From JAAYDK01 sp964543935 (GTDB taxonomy: Bacteria > Spirochaetota > Spirochaetia > Sphaerochaetales > Sphaerochaetaceae): a stretch of DNA of 7,618 nucleotides. The notes under the pieces were generated by a model. The model did no database searches. It worked only from the letters and a program-made list of their open reading frames with translations, and was not told the origin of the DNA. Both the position numbers and the translations under genes were made by a program. The DNA lies in assembly GCA_964543935.1 (NCBI GenBank), contig CAZJAK010000095.1, positions 1 through 7,618 on the forward strand. The letters are read 5' to 3'. This document shows positions 1 through 5,860 of the stretch, piece by piece (positions within the stretch are counted from its first letter, which is position 1; each line of letters opens with the position of its first letter).

Positions 1-735
1 GCGGATACGGTTCTTGTAGCGTTCGATGAAGCGCTCGTTGTATTCGATCCCTCCGGCTATGTTGGCCGACTTGAGCACTGGCGGAGTCACTCCTCGTTCG
101 ACAGCCAGCTCGATAGCGCGGATCACGATGCTGTTCATGATCAGGATCATCGGGTAGGTGGACCCCGGACCGACGGGGACTTCCAAGGCGTCCATGGTGA
201 CAAGAGCATCGCCTACCGGCACATGGGCATCGACATACAAATCGACCAACTCATAGAGGTTCTTGTTGCTCGGATGACGCTGCGGCACTCCCGGATCGAC
301 CTTTTGCGAGAACTCAACCGAAGTGATGCCGACAGTCTTGATCCCCATCTCGCGGGCCGTCATGACAGCATCGATGGTCATGTGGTTGATACCGTTGACG
401 TTGCAGATGAACAATAGGTCGCCTTTGCCGATACCGTAATAGGAGAAGATCTTCTTGCTGAAACCAAGCACAGTCTCCGTCTTGGGATGTCCGTCGAAAT
501 CGGTCAGTCCCGGTGGGAACACGCCTTGCGCGTTGCACAGGTTCCCGGCCCTGACGAACAGCTCCATGGCGCTCATGATCGAGTGGGCACCGGTGCCGAA
601 CACATAAAAGAGCTTGTCATTCACAACCGTGTCACACACCAATTGTGCCGCTTGCTCGATCTTCGAGCGCTCGTCGACCATGATCTTGGTCATGATGTCC
701 TGAATCTTGCCGTAATAGGTATCCAAAACCGACAT
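1..735 (-). CDS. SIS-domain putative sugar isomerase (second paralogue), C-terminus cut by window edge
   Basis: The frame is open from the ATG at 735 to the left edge (245 codons, no stop). A strong Shine-Dalgarno AGGAGG sits 5 nt before the ATG. The protein is a cytoplasmic SIS (sugar isomerase) fold of the UPF0309 type: an N-terminal helix, a first nucleotide-binding-like loop FGTGAHS (residues 46-52), the second loop CNVNGIN (111-117), GITS (136-139), HPSNKNLY (154-161), VGDA (174-177) and the C-terminal SANIAGG (223-229). It aligns along its length with the neighbouring SIS protein, whose C-terminus ends about nine residues beyond PRI, so only a few residues should be missing here. The family is thought to act on phosphorylated sugars, but no reaction is assigned. 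It differs from its neighbour by lacking the paired Glu after GxGxHS (SAMELF against AAEEIF) and by an altered NLCN segment. It may have a different substrate, or form a hetero-oligomer with its partner. Fold is confident, function is not. Confidence 0.88.
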   Translation of the reverse strand, partial: MSVLDTYYGKIQDIMTKIMVDERSKIEQAAQLVCDTVVNDKLFYVFGTGAHSIMSAMELFVRAGNLCNAQGVFPPGLTDFDGHPKTETVLGFSKKIFSYYGIGKGDLLFICNVNGINHMTIDAVMTAREMGIKTVGITSVEFSQKVDPGVPQRHPSNKNLYELVDLYVDAHVPVGDALVTMDALEVPVGPGSTYPMILIMNSIVIRAIELAVERGVTPPVLKSANIAGGIEYNERFIERYKNRIR

Positions 736-761
736 ATCGTCCTCCTCGTAATGGTGATGGT

Positions 762-1520
762 TCAGTTGAGGTGTTTTATCCTCGGGATGTACGTTTGAAA
801 ATGCTTCTTGTTGGCCTCGTCTCCGCCGGGCATGTTTGCGCTCATCCACAACGGTGGCTCGACTCCGAGTGCGACCAATTCCTTTACCGTTTCGATCATG
901 AGCAGGTTCAAGGTGAACACGTTGCACAAAGTCGAAACCGGAGCGACCTTTTGGGCGCACCCTTCGACATCGATGATGGCGTCGCCATAGGGCAGGTGGC
1001 AATCGATGAAACAGTCCACCTCTTGGTACAGGTTCTTGCCGGATGGGTGACGGGAAGGGTGGTCGGGAGCCAACGTGTCGGCAAATCCCCGTGAAGTGAT
1101 GCCGATCGTGGCCAGACCGCGCGCTTTGGCTTCCAAGGCGCAATCGATCGTCATCGAGTTGATGCCGTAGGCGTTGGCAATGATCAGCACTTCGCCTGGC
1201 TTGTTCAGGTTGTAGACATCGAACACCCGCTTGGCGTATCCCGGGGCCCGTTCGATGATGTTGGACCGCCGTGCCCCATGGATCAGGTTCACACCGGCGT
1301 CGAGCATCGCATCGATCGGTGCAAGACCGCCGGTGCGCCAAAAGATCTCCTCGGCTGCCATGTTCGAATGGCCTCCGGGACCGATGATGTGGATGAGCTC
1401 GTCCCTGGCGATCGATTGCGCCATCATGCGGGCGGCTTTGGAAAACACCTCCTGCTGCGCCTTGATCTTTTGAAAGATCCCCTGGACCGATGAGAAGTAA
1501 CTTTCGAATTCCCTGTTCAT
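762..1520 (-). CDS. SIS-domain putative sugar isomerase (UPF0309-like), first paralogue
   Basis: This complete 252-residue protein starts at an ATG preceded by AGGAG at 6 nt spacing. Visible motifs are GPGGHSNMAAEE (47-58) followed by TGGLAP (63-68), the second SIS loop IANAYGINSMTID (114-126), IGITSRGF (139-146), RHPSGKNLY (157-165), YGDA (178-181) and SANMPGGD (227-234). These are the landmarks of UPF0309/SIS_2 proteins, single-SIS-domain cytoplasmic proteins of about 240-250 residues presumed to isomerise or bind phosphosugars. It lies 43 bp downstream of the GntR gene and 26 bp upstream of a paralogue, in the same direction, so the three are probably co-transcribed. One oddity is that the loop normally rich in Ser/Thr (of the STSGRN type), which cradles a sugar phosphate, reads NAYGIN here. 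The substrate is unknown. The divergent sugar-type ABC transporter suggests a role in breaking down the imported compound. Confidence 0.9.
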   Translation of the reverse strand: MNREFESYFSSVQGIFQKIKAQQEVFSKAARMMAQSIARDELIHIIGPGGHSNMAAEEIFWRTGGLAPIDAMLDAGVNLIHGARRSNIIERAPGYAKRVFDVYNLNKPGEVLIIANAYGINSMTIDCALEAKARGLATIGITSRGFADTLAPDHPSRHPSGKNLYQEVDCFIDCHLPYGDAIIDVEGCAQKVAPVSTLCNVFTLNLLMIETVKELVALGVEPPLWMSANMPGGDEANKKHFQTYIPRIKHLN

Positions 1521-1563
1521 TCCTTTCTCCTATCGTGACAAGCGGTCGATGCCCTTGCTCTGC

Positions 1564-2310
1564 TTAATCGTGTTGATGGTGCCTTGTCCATGAAAGAACG
1601 TCCCTGAAGTGTTCCACCAGTTTGGTCCTGATCAAAAACGGCTCGCGCAATTTGATGGCCTCGACGAGTTGCTCATGGAGCATGAAGAAGTCGGGAGTGT
1701 TCATCATCGGGTATTCCTTGCGGTGGACCAGCGTCCGCTGGAAGTCGGAGAACATGCCGATCAAGTGCAACAACAACTGGTTCTCGGTGGTCTCGTAGAG
1801 CGACAAATGAAATTCCTTGTGTACGTGGATGAGTTGGTCCTCGCTGTCGCTGTTTGCCTCTGTACACTCCTTCAAGCGCTGCAACTGGTTTTCGATCCGC
1901 TCGATATCGGCTTTCGAAAACGAAGGGGCCATCGTCTCGAGGAAATGCAACTCAAGAGCCACCCGGATGTCGATGACCTCCTTGAACCGTTTGGTGTTGA
2001 CCTCGAGGTTGTAGGAAAGATTGTCGACCAATCCATCGTAGTTGTAACTGCGCAGGAAGCGGCCTTGCCCTTGGTGGGCCTCGATGATCCCGCGAGCTTC
2101 CATCGAACGCAATGCCTCGCGGATCGAGGTCCTGCTCAACTGCAGCAGCTCTTCGAGGACTTTCTCGGTCGGCAGCATGTCGCCCGCTTTCAATTGGGCA
2201 TCGAGGATGTACTTTCTGATCCGGTCGACCGCGAAGTCATGCCGTGACATGGTGGTTGCTTGGTTGCTCCGCTCGATGGTCGATTTCGTCGTTTGATTCA
2301 TCATGATCAT
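1564..2310 (-). CDS. FadR-subfamily GntR transcriptional regulator (winged HTH + FCD domain)
   Basis: I place the start at the ATG at 2310 because AAAGGA lies 5 nt before it. The frame stays open upstream to 2514, but that stretch holds the promoter. The product is 248 residues. Residues about 24-88 form the GntR winged helix-turn-helix: AVDRIRKYILDAQLKAGDMLPTE, then LLQLSRTSIREALRSMEARGII and the wing GQGRF. Residues about 105-243 are an all-helical FCD effector domain with DIRVALE (114-120), FHLSL (167-171), HEQLVEAI (212-219) and EHFRDV (233-238). D114, H168, H212 and H234 match the usual FCD metal/ligand ligands. Such proteins usually repress catabolic operons and release DNA on binding a small organic acid or sugar derivative. 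It heads the gntR-SIS-SIS operon and is divergent from the transporter/LarA operon. A shared operator-like element at both promoters suggests it regulates itself and the transport operon. Family call is very firm, effector unknown. Confidence 0.95.
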   Translation of the reverse strand: MIMMNQTTKSTIERSNQATTMSRHDFAVDRIRKYILDAQLKAGDMLPTEKVLEELLQLSRTSIREALRSMEARGIIEAHQGQGRFLRSYNYDGLVDNLSYNLEVNTKRFKEVIDIRVALELHFLETMAPSFSKADIERIENQLQRLKECTEANSDSEDQLIHVHKEFHLSLYETTENQLLLHLIGMFSDFQRTLVHRKEYPMMNTPDFFMLHEQLVEAIKLREPFLIRTKLVEHFRDVLSWTRHHQHD

Positions 2311-2452
2311 TCTGTTCCTTTGTGGGGATGGGACGGGAAATTCAGGTTGCATTGTAGAACGGTTCCGTTTCATCGCACAAGGACGACACCCCGCTTCCTC
2401 CATCGAATTAAACACGCTGCTAGACCAAGTCTTGAATAGCTGCTTTTCATCG

Positions 2453-2467
2453 AGTTGTATGATAACT
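2453..2467. promoter_or_regulatory. Putative GntR operator at the gntR promoter
   Basis: AGTTGTATGATAACT is an imperfect palindrome with AGTT/AACT arms. It begins four bases downstream of the gntR -10 box (2471-2476, minus strand) and covers the expected transcription start. Its core TTGTATGATAA differs by one base from TTGTATGACAA at the divergent promoter. The spacing fits the FadR-family half-site pattern T-N-G-T-N3-A-C-N-A, with one deviation (AT for AC). Binding by the adjacent GntR protein is inferred. Confidence 0.55.
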
Positions 2468-2470
2468 GAG

Positions 2471-2499
2471 ATTGTAGGAGGAAAAATTTTAGTTGTCAA
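2471..2499 (-). promoter_or_regulatory. Sigma70-type promoter for gntR-SIS-SIS
   Basis: On the minus strand TTGACA (2494-2499) is followed by exactly 17 nt and then TACAAT (2471-2476): a perfect -35 box, ideal spacing and a 5/6 -10 box, in an AT-rich stretch. Transcription would start near 2464 and give a leader of about 150 nt before the gntR ATG. A weaker pair, TTGTGC-N18-TACAAT at 2380-2351, could be a secondary start closer to the gene. Confidence 0.75.
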
Positions 2500-2609
2500 T
2501 AAAAAGATTCCCATAAAAGCATCTCAATCAAAAAAGAAATATAAATAATTATATTAAAATAAAATGTAGCGAAAGAAATAGAATTCTAAATAAATGTACA
2601 ACTTTTTAT

Positions 2610-2638
2610 TTGACAGCGATAGAAACTGATGATACCGT
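2610..2638 (+). promoter_or_regulatory. Sigma70-type promoter for the binding protein-permease-LarA operon
   Basis: A perfect TTGACA (2610-2615) is followed by 17 nt and a weak -10, TACCGT (2633-2638, 3/6). The start site would be near 2645, leaving a leader of about 108 nt before the ATG at 2753. The poor -10 box compared with the gntR promoter would suit a regulated promoter. The -35 is convincing; the -10 assignment is by spacing only. Confidence 0.5.
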
Positions 2639-2640
2639 AT

Positions 2641-2668
2641 TTGTATGACAAGTTCCCAGGATTGTCAT
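2641..2668. promoter_or_regulatory. Putative GntR operator at the transport-operon promoter
   Basis: TTGTATGACAA (2641-2651) is a TTGT-N3-ACAA inverted repeat, a good match to the FadR-family operator shape, placed over the expected start site just after the -10 box. A second, degenerate copy on the opposite strand starts at 2662 (TTGTCATGTGT). Together they make a perfect 7-bp inverted repeat, ATGACAA / TTGTCAT, with a 10-nt spacer. The two copies are centred about 21 bp apart, or two helical turns, which would suit two dimers side by side. The element recurs at the gntR promoter. Confidence 0.6.
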
Positions 2669-2752
2669 GTGTGATCGCAACTATGAAGATGTCGGGAATG
2701 GAGCGGTCAAAAGGTGCCGTTCCACAGCATCCCGGCAAAGGAGGAGGATCGA

Positions 2753-4024
2753 ATGTTGAAGAAAATCGGTATTGTGTCGATCGTGTTGCTTCTGTTCGCT
2801 TCCATGCTGTTCGCAGCTGCTCAAGCCGAGCAATCGACGAAAAACAAATCGCTGAGCATTTTGATGTTCAGCTCGTTCGTCGCTGACAACGACAGCAAAC
2901 TGAGGGAGATTGCGGAAGAATTCGGCAAACTCAAGGGCATCCCCGTTTCGGTGGAGTTCTTGGGCATCCAGGAGATGTATCCCAAGTTGACCGCCGAAGT
3001 GAACGCCAAGGCCGGTCATGACATCGTCGGTTTGGAGAACCTGCAAGTCTCGCTGTATCAGCAGGCCTTGTTGCCCATCGATGAAGTCATCCAAAAAATC
3101 GTCAAGGACTATGGCGATTTCGCTCCGGCATCGGTGACCGCTGGTGTGCGCGATGGCAAGTGGTTGGCCCTGCCGTGGTGGATCGTTCCGTTCAACGCCA
3201 CCTATCGGGAAGACCTTTTCAAGAAGGTCGGCATGCAGCCCCCGACGACATGGGACGAGTTGCTGAAGGCCGGAACTGCGCTGAAGGCTAACGGAACTCC
3301 GATCGGCATCCCGTTCGGCAGTTGCGGCGACGCCAACAACAGCTTGTACCAGTTGCTGTGGGGTTTCGGTGGTGGTTTGGCCGATGCCAACGGCAAGATC
3401 ATCGTTGATTCGAAAGAGACGCGGGCCGCTCTGGCATTCGCCCAGCAGTTGTACAAAGACGCCATGGCTCCTGAAGTCATCGGATGGGCCGACAACGCCG
3501 CCAACAACAACTTCCTGCTGTCGGGCAAGGGCGCTTGGAGCTTCCAGCCGATCAGCGCATGGGTCACCGCCAGCAAGAACAATCCTGCATTGGCCGAATC
3601 CTTCAACCACCATGGTGCATTGGCCGGTCCTGCCGGTCGCTATGGCTCGGGCGACTTCTATAGCCTCGGTGTGTGGAACTTCAGCCCCAATGCCGACGTG
3701 GCCAAGGAGTTCTTGAGCTACCTCTACCAGAAGGCCCAGATGGACCGCTATCTCGCCAGCGGCAAGGGGTTCAACCTGCCGACCCACCCCTACTTCTACA
3801 ACCATGAAGTGTTCTCACATCCCAAGTTGCAGGGGTTGAAAGGGTATGCCGACGCCTTCAGGCTGACCGGTTATCCTGCTCCGCCAGATTCGAGAGCTCA
3901 GGATGCCTATCAGCGCTGGGTCGTCCCCAACATGTTCTACAAGGTCGTCAGCGGAAAGTCTTCTGCCGACCAGGCAATCAAGGAAGCTGTGGCCGAGTTG
4001 GTTGAAATCGGGTATCAGAAGTAA
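2753..4024 (+). CDS. ABC transporter extracellular carbohydrate-binding protein
   Basis: The start is the ATG at 2753, preceded by AAAGGAGG and further purine-rich sequence. A GTG 13 codons upstream would spoil the signal peptide. The 423-residue product opens with a classic export signal: MLKK, then a hydrophobic core (residues 5-22), then AQA|EQ, with likely signal peptidase I cleavage after residue 25. There is no lipobox Cys, so it should be soluble in the periplasm. The mature part has the family-1 solute-binding architecture: an early beta strand (LSILMFSS), EEFGKLKGIPVSVEF (typical EFEKxxGIKV region), LPWWIVPFNATYREDLFKKVGMQPPTTWDELLKAGTAL (characteristic hinge segment) and a late SLGVWNFSPNADVAKEFLSYL. 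Such proteins usually bind sugars, oligosaccharides or polyols. Many exposed Trp residues (for example in LPWWIV) fit a carbohydrate ligand. It is first in its operon, followed by a hairpin and two permease genes. The ligand is not predictable from this sequence. Confidence 0.93.
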   Translation: MLKKIGIVSIVLLLFASMLFAAAQAEQSTKNKSLSILMFSSFVADNDSKLREIAEEFGKLKGIPVSVEFLGIQEMYPKLTAEVNAKAGHDIVGLENLQVSLYQQALLPIDEVIQKIVKDYGDFAPASVTAGVRDGKWLALPWWIVPFNATYREDLFKKVGMQPPTTWDELLKAGTALKANGTPIGIPFGSCGDANNSLYQLLWGFGGGLADANGKIIVDSKETRAALAFAQQLYKDAMAPEVIGWADNAANNNFLLSGKGAWSFQPISAWVTASKNNPALAESFNHHGALAGPAGRYGSGDFYSLGVWNFSPNADVAKEFLSYLYQKAQMDRYLASGKGFNLPTHPYFYNHEVFSHPKLQGLKGYADAFRLTGYPAPPDSRAQDAYQRWVVPNMFYKVVSGKSSADQAIKEAVAELVEIGYQK

Positions 4025-4041
4025 GCGTGTATAGTGTATGA

Positions 4042-4075
4042 TTGTGGTGGAAGGCGGCGACGCTTTCCACCACAA
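4042..4075 (+). other. Intercistronic stem-loop with GNRA tetraloop after the binding-protein gene
   Basis: An inverted repeat folds into a 15-bp stem: 11 Watson-Crick pairs (TTGTGGTGGAA with TTCCACCACAA), one G-U pair, then GCG with CGC, closed by the tetraloop GCGA (4057-4060). It starts 17 nt after the binding-protein stop codon. The bases after it (CTCGTGATT) are not a T-run, so it is not a standard Rho-independent terminator. The likely role is to block 3' exonucleases or attenuate transcription, so that the binding protein is made in excess over the permeases, as known for intercistronic hairpins in other sugar ABC operons. Structure is seen, role is inferred. Confidence 0.8.
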
Positions 4076-4103
4076 CTCGTGATTATTTGATAGAGTGGTG
4101 TGT

Positions 4104-5003
4104 ATGCAATTGAGAGAGACTGCTGGTCGTGTGGTCACGCAACAAGAAAAACTCGCCTATTCCTTGATGGCTCCCGCCATTTTGGTCTTGCTGTTCATAG
4201 TGGGGTACCCGTTCGTCATGGGCATCTACCTGAGCATGACCAATGCGACCATCGGGGTGAACGCCGACTTCATCGGGCTCAAGAATTTCTCTTGGTTGCT
4301 CAAGTCGCCGTTGTTCCGGACGGCTTTGTTCAACTCGGTGCTCTACACCGCCATATCTGTCGTGACCAAGTTCCTGCTCGGGTTGCCGTTGGCGATGTTG
4401 CTCAACTTGGACTTGCGTCCGAAGAAGCTCATTCGCGGCATCATATTGTTGCCGTGGGTCGTCCCTACCGTACTCAGCGCCACCGCCTGGAAATGGGTCT
4501 ATGATCCAACGTACAGCGTGTTCAACTGGGTGTTGCAGAATGCCGGTATCATCGGCGAGAAGATATTGTGGCTGGGAGACCCGTGGACGGCGCGGATATC
4601 GGTAATGTTGGTGAACATTTGGAAGGGCACCCCGTTCTTCGCCATCAACATCCTGGCCGGCCTGATGACCATCCCCAAGGAATTGTATGAGGCGGCCAAG
4701 ACCGATGGCGCCAACTCGGCGACCTGTTTCTTCAAGATAACGTTGCCCATGCTGAAACCGGTGCTGACCTTCGTCATGTTGTTCTCAACCGTGATGACGA
4801 TCGGCGATTTCAACACGGTCTACGTCATCAGCAAAGGGGGGCCGATCAACTCCACCCACCTGCTGCCGACACTCGCCTACCAGATCGGGCTGATCACCGG
4901 CAACCTGGGCAGGGGGGCGGCCACAGCGTTGTTCATTTTCCCCGTCTTGCTTGTCGTGGTCTATTTCCAGCTGAAAATGGCGAAGGATAAATACAATTGG
5001 TGA
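4104..5003 (+). CDS. ABC transporter permease, MalF/UgpA type
   Basis: This 299-residue inner-membrane protein has about six hydrophobic segments (roughly 19-42, 75-101, 111-130, 164-188, 217-235 and 271-290). It carries the cytoplasmic EAA loop that contacts the ABC ATPase: YEAAKTDGANSATCFFKITLP (195-215, E196, A197, A198, D201, G202). The opening (KLAYSLMAPAILVLLFIVGYPFVMGIYLSM) is typical of the first permease of carbohydrate uptake (CUT1) systems. The ATG at 4104 is preferred, with ribosome binding poorly matched (only GAGTGG-like purines). GTG codons at 4095 and 4098 are alternative starts. Its stop overlaps or abuts the start of the partner permease, indicating translational coupling. 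No ATPase gene follows, so a shared MsmX/UgpC-like ATPase encoded elsewhere is expected. Confidence 0.94.
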   Translation: MQLRETAGRVVTQQEKLAYSLMAPAILVLLFIVGYPFVMGIYLSMTNATIGVNADFIGLKNFSWLLKSPLFRTALFNSVLYTAISVVTKFLLGLPLAMLLNLDLRPKKLIRGIILLPWVVPTVLSATAWKWVYDPTYSVFNWVLQNAGIIGEKILWLGDPWTARISVMLVNIWKGTPFFAINILAGLMTIPKELYEAAKTDGANSATCFFKITLPMLKPVLTFVMLFSTVMTIGDFNTVYVISKGGPINSTHLLPTLAYQIGLITGNLGRGAATALFIFPVLLVVVYFQLKMAKDKYNW

Positions 5004-5005
5004 AC

Positions 5006-5851
5006 ATGATGAAGCGAAACCGTACCATTGCCACAAAGACCCTGCAATACGCCATGTTGCTGCCGTTCTTGATCTTCGCCTTGTTCCCGCTGTATTGGAT
5101 GCTCATCACCGCCTTCAAGAACAACAAGGAACTGTACGACCTGGCGTCGAATCCGTTCACCATCACCACCGGAATCACCTTTGAACACTTCTCGTTCCTG
5201 TTCAAGGAGACCCAGTTCAGCACATGGTTCGTGAACACCTTCGTGGTGGCCTTCATCCCGACCATGTTGGCCTTGGTCATCAGCATCCCGGCTGGTTATG
5301 CCCTGGCGCGCTTGAAATTCCGCGGCTCGGCTTTGGCCAGTGCCGGCATTTTCGCCTTGTACCTGATGCCGCCGACATTGCTGTTCCTTCCGCTGACCAA
5401 GTTCATCAATTTCCTCGGCTTGACCAACAAGCTGGGCTCGTTGATCGTCACCTTCCCGACTTTCATGATCCCCTACTGCATCCTCATGCTCAGCTCCTAT
5501 TTCAGGACCTTGCCTTCCGAGTTGGAGGACGTGGCCCTCATCGATGGGTGCACCCGCCTGCAAATGCTTTACAAGATCGTGATTCCCATCAGCAAACCCG
5601 GAGTGATCACTTCCGCCTTCTTCTCCTTCATCCTGGCCTGGGACAACCTGATCTACCCGGTCACTTTCATCTCGAATAGCTCGCGAAAAACCATCAGCGC
5701 CGGTGTGGTGACGGAGTTGATCCGCGGCGACGTCTACTTCTGGGGCTCGCTGATGGCGGGGGCGGTGATCTCTTCCATCCCGATCGTGGTGGCCTTCGTG
5801 TTCTTGATGGACAATTATGTGAAAGGCCTCACCTCAGGTTCGATCAAATAG
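5006..5851 (+). CDS. ABC transporter permease, MalG/UgpE type
   Basis: This is the second membrane subunit of the importer, 281 residues from the ATG at 5006. It has about six hydrophobic segments, the MalG-type opening (LFPLYWMLITAFKNNKELY), the conserved NTF segment followed by PAGYALARLKFRG (95-107), and the EAA loop at 173-198. In that loop EDVALIDGC replaces the usual EAAxxDGA, while D180-G181 and the closing KIVIPISKPG are kept. The exact start is uncertain. TTG at 4997 lies 9 nt after AAGGA (4983-4987), GTG at 5000 overlaps the upstream stop, and two consecutive ATGs at 5006 and 5009 are the simplest choice. All alternatives differ by only a few residues. It should pair with the upstream permease to form the translocation pore for the substrate delivered by the binding protein. 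Confidence 0.93.
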   Translation: MMKRNRTIATKTLQYAMLLPFLIFALFPLYWMLITAFKNNKELYDLASNPFTITTGITFEHFSFLFKETQFSTWFVNTFVVAFIPTMLALVISIPAGYALARLKFRGSALASAGIFALYLMPPTLLFLPLTKFINFLGLTNKLGSLIVTFPTFMIPYCILMLSSYFRTLPSELEDVALIDGCTRLQMLYKIVIPISKPGVITSAFFSFILAWDNLIYPVTFISNSSRKTISAGVVTELIRGDVYFWGSLMAGAVISSIPIVVAFVFLMDNYVKGLTSGSIK

Positions 5852-5860
5852 GGGTGACCG

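Noticed and set aside
1609..2247. Plus-strand open frame of 212 codons over the GntR gene
   Set aside because: It is a mirror frame of the regulator, whose HTH and FCD motifs are unambiguous on the minus strand.
2358..2369. AACGG-TT-CCGTT dyad in the gntR leader
   Set aside because: A single short palindrome with a 2-nt centre, not repeated at the divergent promoter and unrelated to the TTGTATGAYAA element. Kept as coincidence.
2311..2514. N-terminal extension of the GntR protein to 2514
   Set aside because: The frame is open, but it crosses a near-consensus promoter and operator. A proper Shine-Dalgarno precedes the ATG at 2310, and the extension adds no domain.
2690..2726. Possible hairpin in the transport-operon leader (GGAATGG with CCGTTCC)
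   Set aside because: Only 7 pairs including a G-U, with a 15-nt loop. There is no partner structure or conserved riboswitch core, so chance is likely.
2681..3805. Long open frame (374 codons) antisense to the binding-protein gene
   Set aside because: Its translation shows no recognisable domain and is rich in residues expected from reverse reading of GC-biased codons. The plus-strand gene has a signal peptide, a strong ribosome-binding site and clear family motifs.
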